Part shown: positions 14,185 through 23,206 of the stretch, in pieces
Layout of the letters: each line of letters starts with the position of its first letter
Numbering within the stretch: the stretch's first letter is position 1
NCBI GenBank assembly: GCA_030431715.1
Contig: JAUIIO010000003.1
Location: 151,139-215,138 of the forward strand
DNA: 64,000 nucleotides
Direction of reading: 5' to 3'
DNA from: a bacterium
Lineage (GTDB): Bacteria > Bdellovibrionota_C > UBA2361 > RFPC01
Notes under the pieces: model-generated
The model's database searches: none
The model's input: the letters and a program-made list of their open reading frames with translations, nothing else
What the model was told of the DNA's origin: nothing
Made by a program: the position numbers and the translations under genes

Positions 14185-16968
14185 ATGGGGTCTGACAATC
14201 AGAAAATATCAGAACGTATGCGAGCGGATTGGGACCGTAGGGTGAGTCACGACTATCGCTTTTGGATGAGTGATGGGTACGAAGATGACCACAGTATGTG
14301 GGCGAGCGGTGCGAGAGACTATGCGATTGCGTGTAGTGGTATAGCTGATACAAAGCATAAAACGTATCTTGAAGTTGGATGCGGAGTAGGGCGCTTGTTG
14401 CGTTCTGCAAGTAAAGATTATGAGAAAGTCTACGGTATCGATATCTCACAAGAGGCGTTAAAGCATGCGGAGCGTTTTCTTGCGAGTGAAAAAAACGTAG
14501 AGCTTTTGGCTGGAGATGGGCTTAGCTTAAAACCGTTAGAAGACGGCAGTATTGATGTTGTCTTAAGTTTTGCAGCACTTACCTCAACGCCTGTAATTGT
14601 TTTTGCTGGATACTTAAGAGAGATCCACAGGGTGCTTGCCTCTGATGGGATCTTAAGACTACAGGTCTATACCGGAACAGAACAAAAAGTAAGCGCTGAA
14701 GATACGCTCCACCTGCGATGTTATACCGAGGAGAATCTTTCAAAAGCTTTTGAACTTTGTGGCTTTGAGCTGCAGTGGAACCGAGAGCTTGTACTCCCGT
14801 TTGAGGTCTCATCTAAAGAATTTAACATTGAAGCCAGAATGATCTCTCTACGTAAGGTTTCAGATGCTATTTCTGCAAGTACGAAAGAGATTGCGGATAC
14901 GCTTATTCCGGGCGGTGAGGGAGAAACCACTATTGATGTAAGTGGTTGTGAGCTTGAGTACTGGATGGCGCTTCAATATGCGCAGGAGCTTGCAGAACGG
15001 GGAGATACCTCAAGAGCACGAGAAACACTTGAGTACGCACTTACTCATCACAAATCAACGACCATCGACGTAAGGGATGTTATGGATAGAATAATTGATA
15101 CGATTGAACGTAAAGAACAAGAGGGCGGCTCTACTGCTGCGCCGTCTGCTCCAACTAGGAGAGGAGAGCTCTTCGAGAGAAATCTTCGGGCTTTAAGCGA
15201 TACGTTTCCTGAAGTTGCCGCACAAGTTTCTAGAACAGAACCACAAAGTGTAGAGGTAAAAGAGAGTGAAGAGGGAGTTGTGCTCTTTGCTGAAGGGCAG
15301 TGTCTTGATCACCCGACAAAGCCACTCTCGGCAGCGAGAAGATGGGCAAAAAGTGCGCTGATAAAAGATGATGTTGAGCGCGTATGTGTTTATGGACTAG
15401 CTGGCGGATACCATATTGAGGCGCTTTTTGAACTTACCTCAACTCCGATCTCAGTGATAGAGCCGCGGCAAGATGTCTTTGAAAAAGCGCTCTGGTGCTG
15501 TGATCTTACTGCCATACTGCCTAGGCTTCAGGGACTCACTATCGGAAATTTTAAAAGAGATGAAGTGGGTGCAGGTTCTGAGCTCTTACTTCGTCCTCAG
15601 ACAGTAACGCTCTCACCTGAACTTGCTCAAGAAGTGAAGTCTGTCTACTACGGCGCAAAAGGAATTTCATCTCTTCATCCGTCTATTACTGTTCTTGGAC
15701 CTATTTCAGGTGGGACGTTGCCGATAACAGGATACACCGCTCGCTCACTAACTGACCTTCAGCAACGGGTACGAGCTATTGATATGAGCCCGTTTGCTGG
15801 TGGATATAATGCACTTGAAGGGTACGTAGCTGATGAGATGCGTCAGAACTTTATGCGTGGGAAGTTAACTGAGGCGCTCTCTGATCTTGTGCTTGAGATG
15901 GCAAATGATAAGCCGATGGATATCCTTATCTGTATGGCTCAGGCTCCTATTACGATTGAGACCCTTACTGAGCTTAGGAAGCGCGGAGTTATCACCGTTC
16001 TCTGGTTTGTAGAAGATTACTTGAGGTTTCATACCTGGAAATATATGGCTCCGTACTATGATTTTATCTTCACGATCCAGAAGACGGACTGCATTAATGC
16101 TATTAAGAGCGCAGGATGTAGTGAGGTGCACTACCTACCAACCGCCTGTGATCCCGGTATTCATCTCCCAATGGAGCTCAGTGAGGAAGAGAAACAGCGG
16201 TGGGGCTCGCCTCTTTCATTTGTTGGAGCAGGGTACCACAACCGTCAGCAGACTTTTGCATCGCTTAGTGACCTGCCGTTTAAGATCTGGGGAACAGAGT
16301 GGCCTGAGTGTAAGCCGTTTGATCGGATGGTACAGGAGAAGGGAAGGCGACTTGCTCCTGAAGAGTATGTAAAAATCTTTAATGCTACAGATGTAAATAT
16401 TAACCTTCACTCTTCAACGGAACGTGATGGGGTAGATCCGTACGGTGATTTTCTTAATCCTCGGACCTTTGAGCTCGCTTCGTGCGGAGCTTTCCAGCTT
16501 GTGGATGAACGTACCTATCTGCCAGATGTTTTTGAGGCAGGAAAAGAGCTTGTTACGTTTAATAGCCGTAACGATCTGGTTGAAAAAGCGATGTACTACC
16601 TAGAACACCCACTAGAGCGTGAGACGATTGCTCGGGCTGGACGTGAGCGAGCGCTTCGAGATCATACCTACACCAAACGGATGGAAGAGATGCTCTCAGT
16701 TATTTACAGCAGTAAGTACGAGCATATTAAGCGTCGTCAGGACCAGTCGCCGTGGAAGAAGATGTTAAAACGAGCGGAGCCACACGCTGAGCTTTTAGAG
16801 CGGTGTGAGATCGCCTTTAAGCGTGGCGAGGAGCCTAAGCTTGACCCGCTTGTATCTGACATCGTGTCAGGAGAGGGAAAGCTCAGTGAAACAGAGCAGA
16901 AGCTTCTCTTTTTGTACCACATACGGAAACAGATGATACGCATGCGTCATGAGGAGTCAGGGAAATGA
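14185..16968 (+). CDS. Fusion of methyltransferase, Maf-like and CgeB-type glycosyltransferase domains
   Basis: 927 residues, ATG 14185 after GAGG. Residues about 45-200 are a class I SAM methyltransferase (TYLEVGCGVGRLL, VYGIDIS, DGSIDVVLSF). A helical linker follows. Residues about 370-460 (RVCVYGLAGGYHIEAL, ISVIEPRQDVFEKAL) resemble the nucleotide-binding N-terminal part of Maf flagellin glycosyltransferases. Residues about 590-900 match the CgeB/DUF3880 glycosyltransferase family: WFVEDYLRFH, IFTIQKTD, LPTACDPGIH, SFVGAGYHNR, NPRTFELASCGAFQLVDE. It overlaps the GT9 gene by 4 bp. Near the flagellin and with this domain mix, flagellin glycosylation with methylated sugars is the best guess, acting in the cytoplasm before export. 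Confidence 0.85.
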   Translation: MGSDNQKISERMRADWDRRVSHDYRFWMSDGYEDDHSMWASGARDYAIACSGIADTKHKTYLEVGCGVGRLLRSASKDYEKVYGIDISQEALKHAERFLASEKNVELLAGDGLSLKPLEDGSIDVVLSFAALTSTPVIVFAGYLREIHRVLASDGILRLQVYTGTEQKVSAEDTLHLRCYTEENLSKAFELCGFELQWNRELVLPFEVSSKEFNIEARMISLRKVSDAISASTKEIADTLIPGGEGETTIDVSGCELEYWMALQYAQELAERGDTSRARETLEYALTHHKSTTIDVRDVMDRIIDTIERKEQEGGSTAAPSAPTRRGELFERNLRALSDTFPEVAAQVSRTEPQSVEVKESEEGVVLFAEGQCLDHPTKPLSAARRWAKSALIKDDVERVCVYGLAGGYHIEALFELTSTPISVIEPRQDVFEKALWCCDLTAILPRLQGLTIGNFKRDEVGAGSELLLRPQTVTLSPELAQEVKSVYYGAKGISSLHPSITVLGPISGGTLPITGYTARSLTDLQQRVRAIDMSPFAGGYNALEGYVADEMRQNFMRGKLTEALSDLVLEMANDKPMDILICMAQAPITIETLTELRKRGVITVLWFVEDYLRFHTWKYMAPYYDFIFTIQKTDCINAIKSAGCSEVHYLPTACDPGIHLPMELSEEEKQRWGSPLSFVGAGYHNRQQTFASLSDLPFKIWGTEWPECKPFDRMVQEKGRRLAPEEYVKIFNATDVNINLHSSTERDGVDPYGDFLNPRTFELASCGAFQLVDERTYLPDVFEAGKELVTFNSRNDLVEKAMYYLEHPLERETIARAGRERALRDHTYTKRMEEMLSVIYSSKYEHIKRRQDQSPWKKMLKRAEPHAELLERCEIAFKRGEEPKLDPLVSDIVSGEGKLSETEQKLLFLYHIRKQMIRMRHEESGK

Positions 16969-18626
16969 AGAAGCGACACCCCCATAAGCAAAATGTTTTA
17001 CTCGTAAACATCACCCGTCTCGGTGATATGCTCCAAGCTACTCCAACGATAGCTGGGATGAAGATGGAGAATCCGGATTGTAAGATCACAGTCCTTGTTG
17101 AGAAGCAGTTTGAGGCGGTGTGTCACACCATTCCAAATATTGATGATGTGGTGGCGATTGATCTCGGCATGACGGTACGTTCTCTTGCTCGTGAACAAGA
17201 AGGGGTAATTGATGCGTATGAGTATATCACGGAATTTGTGGAAGACCTTAGAAGCCGTAACTTTGACTACGTACTTAATATGTCTTCTTCAGCTTACACA
17301 GCACTCCTTTTAAATCTCTTAGGGATTCCTAATAAGGGTGGCTGGAGCTCAGATGATGAAGGGTACCGGATGATTGAATCTGAGTGGGCACAGCTCTTTG
17401 CTACTTCGGTGTTTCATCAGAACAGACAGTATAACTCGCTTAATCTTGTTGATGTGTTTAGGTGTTCCGCTGACGTAGATCTTCATCCACAACAGCTGCT
17501 CATTAATGTTACCCCTGATAACACTGAGTATGTAGAGAAGATGCTTCAGGCTGCCCCATTTACCAATGATGGGCCGCTGGTCGTTGTTCAAGCCGGTGCA
17601 AGTCAGGCAAAAAGACAGTGGGCTCCTATTAATTTTATAAGGTTTATTAAACTGCTTGTTGAAGAGAGTAACTGTCGTGTGGTGCTAAGTGGTACCAAGA
17701 AAGAACTGCAGATTATTGAACCGATCGTTGCTGGTGTAAATTCACCGAACGTGTTTGTAGCAGCAGGCCAGACTAATATTCCGCAGCTCGCAGCACTTCT
17801 TAAGATGAGTGAGCTGTTAGTTACAGGTGACACTGGACCGATGCATATGAGTGTTGCTGTGGGAACTCCGGTGGTGTCGATGTTTTTAGCGTCAGCTTTT
17901 GGCTTTGAGACTGGGCCGTATAGCGAAGGAAATATCGTTCTTCAACCAGTAATTGGTTGTGGGCCGTGTAACCCCAATAAGGCGTGCTTCCGTCCGGATT
18001 GTCATACGCACATATCGCCTGAGATGCTCGCTGAGCTTACTATCAGGCGCTTGCAGGGAGACTTCACTTCACTTCCTGAGGGGTACGCTGATCCCGGACG
18101 TGTGATTATCTACCGCACGTTCTTTGATGAGAACGGATTTTACGATCTGATGCCGCTTAACACTGAGTATGATAGCTCCTACATGAAGTACAGAGAGGCT
18201 TACCGCATGCTTTGGTTAGATGAGTTGGGTGGTTTTAAGCAGGAGAAGAAGAAGAGCGCAGAGAGCCGGCCTACGTCAAAACTTCAGGTTATTCAGGAAA
18301 CGCATTCTGGATTTCAGGGAATTGAGCAGGTTGAATCTGTAGCAGATGAGGCTCACGCTGCGGTGTCGGAGCTTCAGGAGCTCATTAAGGATGTAAGCGC
18401 ACCTGCGACTCGGCTTGGCGAAATGAGCAATAAACTCGGTGAGTTAGATAGGCAGATTGAAGAGATAGGGTTTCACTATCCTCATTTAGGCCCTCTTACT
18501 CGGATGTTCGTATTCGCCAAGGAGAATATTTCAGGATCGGATGCGTACGAACTAGCATCTCAAATGAGTAGTATCTATTCGACTCTCAAGACGAGATGTG
18601 AAAAATTGCAGCGCTACTACTCCTAA
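16965..18626 (+). CDS. GT9 (heptosyltransferase-like) glycosyltransferase
   Basis: 553 residues; ATG 16965 overlaps the previous stop in ATGA. The GT9 fold is clear: VLLVNITRLGDMLQATPTI at the start, NFDYVLNMSSSAY, VVVQAGASQAKRQWAP, VVLSGTKKE, LLVTGDTGPMHMSVAVGTPVVSMF, and a Cys-rich GCGPCNPNKACF segment. GT9 enzymes normally add heptose in LPS core synthesis. Here a C-terminal extension of about 180 residues contains coiled coil (LQELIKDVSAPATRLGEM), and coupling to the CgeB fusion argues for protein or flagellin glycosylation. An LPS role remains possible. Confidence 0.88.
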   Translation: MKKRHPHKQNVLLVNITRLGDMLQATPTIAGMKMENPDCKITVLVEKQFEAVCHTIPNIDDVVAIDLGMTVRSLAREQEGVIDAYEYITEFVEDLRSRNFDYVLNMSSSAYTALLLNLLGIPNKGGWSSDDEGYRMIESEWAQLFATSVFHQNRQYNSLNLVDVFRCSADVDLHPQQLLINVTPDNTEYVEKMLQAAPFTNDGPLVVVQAGASQAKRQWAPINFIRFIKLLVEESNCRVVLSGTKKELQIIEPIVAGVNSPNVFVAAGQTNIPQLAALLKMSELLVTGDTGPMHMSVAVGTPVVSMFLASAFGFETGPYSEGNIVLQPVIGCGPCNPNKACFRPDCHTHISPEMLAELTIRRLQGDFTSLPEGYADPGRVIIYRTFFDENGFYDLMPLNTEYDSSYMKYREAYRMLWLDELGGFKQEKKKSAESRPTSKLQVIQETHSGFQGIEQVESVADEAHAAVSELQELIKDVSAPATRLGEMSNKLGELDRQIEEIGFHYPHLGPLTRMFVFAKENISGSDAYELASQMSSIYSTLKTRCEKLQRYYS

Positions 18627-18642
18627 TAATCGTGAGCGCTGC
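18608..18642 (+). other. Inverted repeat across the GT9 stop codon
   Basis: GCAGCGCT (18608-18615) and AGCGCTGC (18635-18642) pair with a 19-nt loop that contains the stop codon. It may reduce or modulate read-through into the next gene, which starts 22 bp later. No T-run follows. Confidence 0.4.
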
Positions 18643-18663
18643 TGCAATGCAAAGGGGCATACT

Positions 18664-19269
18664 ATGGTATCAGTAAGAATAAATGGTGAAGACGCACCCA
18701 TTAAGAGTGATGGGCTTGGTAAGGTAACTGATCTTATTGAACTCATTAAGTCGGTTATCGACCCTGATCATATGATCACTGGAATTCTTATTGATGGCCG
18801 CGAGCTTGAAGATGGTGATTGGGTTGCCGCACTTTCAGGTTTTCAAACTTCTATCGTAGAAGTTGATACTGGCCTTCCTTCTGATTATGTTGCAACTCGG
18901 CTGGCAAATGCCGGAAGCATTGTAAAAGCATGCTACTACGAATTTCGTGAATCAAGAAAACTCTTTCAAGAAGGAAAATCTGCAGAAGGAAACAAGATGC
19001 TTTTAGAAGGTGTTAACGCACTTCAAGCCTTCTTTGAATGGTACGGAACGTTGATGGACCTGTTAAGTGAGGCTGACCGCGAAGAGTTTAGCATTGAGTC
19101 TTATGTTCGTGAGCTTACAACTGTTTGTAAGACCATCTGCCAACAACAACTCTACCAATCATGGTGGGCGCTCGGTGAAACTATCGAAAAAGAGCTTGAG
19201 CCACGGCTTGATCAGTTAGAGTCGCACTGCCGCACTTTTGGGGTTCTTCCTCAGGTGGCGCAAGGGTAA
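18664..19269 (+). CDS. Small protein of the glycosylation cluster, unknown
   Basis: 201 residues, ATG 18664 after AAAGGGG. Residues 1-70 alternate strands and one helix (SVRINGEDAPI, VTDLIELIKS, MITGILIDGREL) in a pattern like a beta-grasp (ubiquitin-like) fold. The remainder is helical (RLANAGSIVKACYYEFRESRKLF, ALQAFFEWYGTLMDLL, LEPRLDQLESHCR). I do not know the family. It follows the GT9 gene by 37 bp on the same strand, so a chaperone or accessory role in flagellin modification is plausible but unproven. Confidence 0.7.
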   Translation: MVSVRINGEDAPIKSDGLGKVTDLIELIKSVIDPDHMITGILIDGRELEDGDWVAALSGFQTSIVEVDTGLPSDYVATRLANAGSIVKACYYEFRESRKLFQEGKSAEGNKMLLEGVNALQAFFEWYGTLMDLLSEADREEFSIESYVRELTTVCKTICQQQLYQSWWALGETIEKELEPRLDQLESHCRTFGVLPQVAQG

Positions 19270-19330
19270 TCGTACCTGCATTGCACCGTAGATAATGTTA
19301 GGTAGTATTATAATACTGTGTGGGAGATTA

Positions 19331-19660
19331 TTCTCTTTCTCTTTCTCTTTCTCTTTCTCTTAATCTTGCACTTGCACCAAGAACTTTCCGATTAGCCGTC
19401 ATTGCGTAGCGGCGTGCCGTAAGGCATTTTGCTGCAAGCAATATAGCGGAGAGCCTCTGCTCGATAGACGCAGCAATCTCCCTGAGTTGGAAAATAGCTA
19501 TGGTAACTCAGGGAGATTGCCGCGTCGTTCGGTCTTTGACCTCAGCTCCTCGCAATGACGGTTAATCGGAAAGTTCTTGGTGCAGGTGCAAGAGGAGGAT
19601 TAGGAGGAGGATTAGGAAGAAGAGAAAGAGGAAGTGCAAGTGCAAGAGGAAGAGAAAGGG
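19331..19660. repeat. Composite inverted element: hexamer arrays flanking a REP pair
   Basis: Left end (19331-19378, minus orientation): five AGAGAA units then AGATTA, AGTGCA, GGTGCA. Right end (19579-19660): thirteen phased RGWNNA units beginning GGTGCAGGTGCA. Inside, GGTGCA is followed on each side by an inverted arm of about 40 bp with only two mismatches (core AAGAACTTTCCGATTA and complement). The centre holds a degraded REP copy and a good one (19516-19561, ...CTCCTCGCAATGACGG). The whole element could fold into one long hairpin. It ends 2 bp before the stop codon of the Zorya-like third gene. Confidence 0.85.
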
Positions 19661-19662
19661 CG

Positions 19663-20595
19663 TTAGTAGTTGTGACTCGCGTAGGCTTCTTTGAAGCTTG
19701 GGTAGTCTCTGTCTTCGGTGAAGGCTAGTCCGTCTGATTGTTCGGAGCGGCAGCCGAGGCAGAGGCAGCGGATGTGGATATAGCTTACTCCGCCGCTTAG
19801 GTAATCTTCTGTGTGGATTCTGGCAAAGTGTCTGAGGTGGATTGGGGACATATCAAAATTACATAGCTCACAGATATGTCCAGCTTGTCTGAGGCGGGTC
19901 TCGACGATCGCTTCGTAGTCTGATGGGTACATCTCTGCAAATGCACCGCGCTCCTTTGAGTAATTTCCCCGTGTCATCCATGTGCTCTCAAAACCTGATT
20001 CGAGAAACATACTGAGCCTAAAGTTCTCTGGGGTATATTCCGGGGTTGCGTCCATGAGAGAATTCACTTTTGTCAGGCAGTGATCACACGGGTAGAGATG
20101 TTGGTTTCTGTATTCAAAGAGAGTGACGAGACGTTCTCCCTGAACTTCAATGAGCGGCATACTTTTAAGCGCTCTTGTTGGGGTTTGCGGGATTTCTGAA
20201 ACGAGCTGACAGGTAAATGCGCTGTCTAGTCGTTGAACGGTCTGGTAGTACTCTTTCCAGCCCATCCGTTCATCGTGAGAGAGAAAATTACACCTCATAA
20301 TGTGGTATCTGTTAAGTGTCTCCCCTGATTCTCTGGCTGCATCTTGCTTTGAATATCTGCCCTTTTCAGGAAATGGGCGTAGGTTAAATGGGCGGTAGAG
20401 GGCGACCTTGGTGGCCATGCCTGAACGTGGGTGGATGTAGAAAATTGCTTCTTCTGTAATTACTGTATTGTCGGGCTCAAAGGTAAGGCCATCGTTACTT
20501 AAGAGATCTCTTAGCTCGTGAATGCGTTTGGCCACGTAGTTCATGTCAAGGAGCGCTATCGCGTTTCGGAGCCTGACAAAACGGGTGAGCCTCAT
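19663..20595 (-). CDS. Third gene of Zorya-like operon; degenerate HNH/zinc-finger protein
   Basis: 310 residues, ATG 20595 overlapping the upstream stop by 4 bp. The middle part has YHIMRC (Cys102) and LYPCDHC (Cys170, Cys173). The C-terminus reads CELC (242/245), then HLRHFARIH, a Gly-Gly turn, and CLCLGCRSEQ (277-282). This is the layout of a Cys-rich HNH nuclease, but the DH/HH dyad is RH, keeping the general-base His and losing the metal ligand. Type II Zorya systems carry an HNH protein (ZorE) as third component; this is my best match by position and fold, not by confident sequence identity. It would act on phage DNA downstream of the ZorAB motor. A new effector type is an alternative. 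Confidence 0.75.
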   Translation of the reverse strand: MRLTRFVRLRNAIALLDMNYVAKRIHELRDLLSNDGLTFEPDNTVITEEAIFYIHPRSGMATKVALYRPFNLRPFPEKGRYSKQDAARESGETLNRYHIMRCNFLSHDERMGWKEYYQTVQRLDSAFTCQLVSEIPQTPTRALKSMPLIEVQGERLVTLFEYRNQHLYPCDHCLTKVNSLMDATPEYTPENFRLSMFLESGFESTWMTRGNYSKERGAFAEMYPSDYEAIVETRLRQAGHICELCNFDMSPIHLRHFARIHTEDYLSGGVSYIHIRCLCLGCRSEQSDGLAFTEDRDYPSFKEAYASHNY

Positions 20596-21287
20596 CTTCG
20601 TTCCTCACGAATAGTGCTAATAATTTGGTTAATTCGTTCTTCGGCTTTGGTCGTTACCTTGAATTCAACTCTTCGCGACCGTGAGCGATCTTCAGCGCCG
20701 GAATCGGTCAGGATCGGATTGGCAAATGCGAGTCCGTTCGCTCGCAAGACTTTTGTGAGCCAGTCTCGGTAGGTGTATATGGTTGGAAGTGCAAATGAGT
20801 ATTGGAGGATTGAAAGCGAGCGTTCCTGTGAGAGGTGGGCATTTTTTAGGTAACGCTCTTCAAGGTTACTGCTCTCTTCCCACGTGCTTGAGGTGTGGCC
20901 CTCGATACGAATCTCTTCGATATTTGCCTGATACTTATCGCTGGCTAAGAAGGCCACGTAGCGCGGAAAGAACTCATTTAAGATACGTGCAAATCTGGGC
21001 TTAATGACACTACTTCCTTCACTAAAGAGAACGTTTGGCTCATTAAAGCGAATGGTGGAGTCTTCTAGAATCTCGGCGTTCCAGCGTTTAAGGTCGTTCT
21101 TAAACTCTTTCCTTAGGCCTATATAGAGCTCTTCTCTGAGATCGCGGTAGGTATACGCTATCTTCTGAATAGCTTTGTTCTCTTCTTTTACCACCTGCAT
21201 AAACGCTACTGATATGAGAAGAAAGACCATCATCAGGCCGGTCATCATATCAGAAACGCTTATCCACTCTTGGTTAGAATTTCTCAT
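20592..21287 (-). CDS. zorB: ZorB-like peptidoglycan-binding motor subunit
   Basis: 231 residues, ATG 21287 overlapping the previous gene by 4 bp. The start WISVSDMMTGLMMVFLLISVAFM is a single membrane segment with Asp13 at its edge, as in MotB/ZorB proton-channel subunits. The C-terminal half is OmpA-like: RIEGHTSSTW, NAHLSQERSLSILQYSF (the NxxLSxxRA motif), RSRSRRVEFKV. The linker is charged and helical. It should sit in the inner membrane with its OmpA domain on peptidoglycan and pair with the ZorA-like protein. Flagellar MotB is unlikely because the partner has a long coiled-coil tail and the third gene is not flagellar. Confidence 0.85.
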   Translation of the reverse strand: MRNSNQEWISVSDMMTGLMMVFLLISVAFMQVVKEENKAIQKIAYTYRDLREELYIGLRKEFKNDLKRWNAEILEDSTIRFNEPNVLFSEGSSVIKPRFARILNEFFPRYVAFLASDKYQANIEEIRIEGHTSSTWEESSNLEERYLKNAHLSQERSLSILQYSFALPTIYTYRDWLTKVLRANGLAFANPILTDSGAEDRSRSRRVEFKVTTKAEERINQIISTIREERR

Positions 21288-22414
21288 CTTCTTCTATCGG
21301 TTACAAATTCAAAGAGCGAACGATAGTCGCCTGCAAACTGACGGGTGAGTTCTGTAAGAACTCGTTCAAGCTCACCGAGTGCTTCAGGGAGTTGTTGGTT
21401 GATTTCTTCCGTGAGCGTTGCCAGTGAAGTAGATTGCGCTCGTACAGAGGTTTCGATCGTTTGAGAGAAGTTGTTCATGTTCTCAGAAGAACGTACTAGG
21501 GCGTGTTCGGTAGTGGCGAGGAATTCTTTTGCTTCTGAACCGAGCTGCTTGCAGCTTTCAAGGTAAGAAGCTAGGGTTTGCACCTGTAGGTCATATGTTT
21601 GAATGAGGCCGCTAACTCCTTCGCAGATCTCTTTTGTCTCCTGATGCGCATTTACAAGGGTTGTGGCATCTTTAGCGGCTTTATCCATTGCTATAAGAAT
21701 CTGAGCGAGATGGCCTTCGGCTGACTCTACGTGATTGCGGTAGTTACGTTGCCACTCAAGAAGCTTAAAACAAGCCTGATTGAGTTCTTGAAAGTTGTCT
21801 CCAAACTGCTCTTTTAGGTTGTTATTAAAGTCAGCGATAATATTTTCAAGCGCTCTTATCAGCTCTTTACTTGCTCCGCGGGCAAGTTGTTCAAGAGCTT
21901 TATCTAGACTTACGTTTACTTTCTCCATTTGAACGTGAAGGAAATCTTTCATCTCAGAAAATTGATTTACAAGCTCAGAAGGAGATTTAAGTGTCTCAGT
22001 AAGAGAAGTCATATTTGTGCTCATCTCGTCCATCTTGCAGTAAATGCCGTAGAGCAGCTCATTGTCTTCACTATTCTCGCCGCAGAACTTTTCGATAATT
22101 CCGAGGAGAAGTGAGAGAAACATCCCGGCTACAGAGGTGGCGAAGGCAAATTTAAGTCCTTCTAGAAGGAGCGGAACACTCGTGTTAATGTTGTGTGAAT
22201 CAAAGTTATAGAGGCCGAGTAGGATACCGTAAAAGGTTCCAAAGACACCGATACTTACAATGGGAGATTTGAAGTCGATGTGACGTTTTGTCTTTGAACC
22301 AGCCAGTCGACAGGCGAGGCCATAGAAATCAATAGCAAAGAGTACCAGCATTACCAGAGTACAGATGGTAAGGACGGTGTCTGATGCGATGTGGGTTAGA
22401 AATTGCTCGATCAT
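21284..22414 (-). CDS. zorA: ZorA-like MotA/ExbB-family motor subunit
   Basis: 376 residues, ATG 22414. Three membrane segments lie at about 12-35, 48-70 and 83-108, with SIGVFGTFYGILLGLYNFD and VPLLLEGLKFAFATSVAGMF, the conserved MotA/TolQ/ExbB channel motifs. The last 250 residues are a predicted cytoplasmic coiled coil (MDEMSTNMTSLTETL, RALENIIADFNN, LTEEINQQLPEALGELERVL). That tail is the hallmark of ZorA in Zorya defence; at 376 residues it is shorter than the E. coli type I protein (about 730). It is first of three overlapping genes. ZorAB are thought to sense phage entry and drive signalling through the tail. Confidence 0.85.
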   Translation of the reverse strand: MIEQFLTHIASDTVLTICTLVMLVLFAIDFYGLACRLAGSKTKRHIDFKSPIVSIGVFGTFYGILLGLYNFDSHNINTSVPLLLEGLKFAFATSVAGMFLSLLLGIIEKFCGENSEDNELLYGIYCKMDEMSTNMTSLTETLKSPSELVNQFSEMKDFLHVQMEKVNVSLDKALEQLARGASKELIRALENIIADFNNNLKEQFGDNFQELNQACFKLLEWQRNYRNHVESAEGHLAQILIAMDKAAKDATTLVNAHQETKEICEGVSGLIQTYDLQVQTLASYLESCKQLGSEAKEFLATTEHALVRSSENMNNFSQTIETSVRAQSTSLATLTEEINQQLPEALGELERVLTELTRQFAGDYRSLFEFVTDRRR

Positions 22415-22687
22415 TACGTATAGGGCTCCTACGCAGAGTTACTCTCTATAAGATGCGAAGATATTAGTGAAAGTTCGAAATATACGTGAGAAATTGAGCC
22501 CTTACTCACTTATGAGACATGCGCTGAGAGTCTGAGCTCTATGTGGGCAGCTCCTCAGGTAGAACAGGGTCTCATTGTAGGTCGCGCGAGAAAGCGGGGG
22601 CAATTTATCTGAGGTGTGCTTTTTTATTCATTAAAGGCTCAGAGTTGTATAGTCTTGCCACCTAAATAACTTTATGAGGATACATTT

Positions 22688-23068
22688 ATGAAAGTACTAA
22701 CGATATCACTTCTTGTTGTTGCTCTTTGCAGCCCTTATTCATTATTTGCTGATACTACTGAGAGTGCAGTTGTTGAGGCGTCAGAGGCAGATGCTGCAGC
22801 AGAGTCTGGAAGTGAAACTACTGGAGCGATGATTGATACTGCTGAAGATACAGGAAAAGATATGGCAGGATCTGCAATTAACCAAGCTGCGGGATCAATT
22901 GGTGGTGACTCTGCTCTAGCTGGTACGGCAAAATCTCTGGCAGGGGAGAAGGCGAATGAAGGTATTGGCAAAGTTGCCGATGAAGCTCGCGCAAAGTATG
23001 GCATAGAGAAAAAGAATGAAGTGCCGGCAGAAGCAGAGGAAGCGGTAGAAGACGCTACAGAAGAATAA
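22688..23068 (+). CDS. Small acidic exported protein
   Basis: 126 residues; start ATG 22688 after TGAGGA. The first 21 residues are a signal peptide (MKVLTISLLVVALCSPYSLFA, shortened here by family convention to the segment ending SLFA). The mature part is Ala/Glu-rich and low in complexity (ASEADAAAESGSE, NQAAGSIGGDSALAG, EAEEAVEDATEE). It has no Cys and no known fold. It would be periplasmic or secreted. It is divergent from the Zorya-like operon and followed by a strong hairpin, so it is monocistronic. Confidence 0.75.
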   Translation: MKVLTISLLVVALCSPYSLFADTTESAVVEASEADAAAESGSETTGAMIDTAEDTGKDMAGSAINQAAGSIGGDSALAGTAKSLAGEKANEGIGKVADEARAKYGIEKKNEVPAEAEEAVEDATEE

Positions 23069-23074
23069 TAAAGG

Positions 23075-23128
23075 GCGGGTGAGACACGGTGTTATCCGTT
23101 AACACAGGGCAGATTGTGTCTCACCCGC
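23075..23128. terminator. Large hairpin between convergent genes
   Basis: GCGGGTGAGACAC (23075-23087) and its exact complement (23116-23128) form a 13-bp stem. A second small stem, GTGTTA / TAACAC, sits in its loop. It lies 7 bp after the exported-protein stop and before the convergent gene at 23207, so it probably ends transcription, perhaps from both sides, although no T-run is present. Confidence 0.7.
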
Positions 23129-23206
23129 GCCACTTAGAGAGAGAAAGAGCAGTCCGCAAATGGGACATGAATAAATAATAGCTGTTATCTACGTACAGCT
23201 CTCTCT

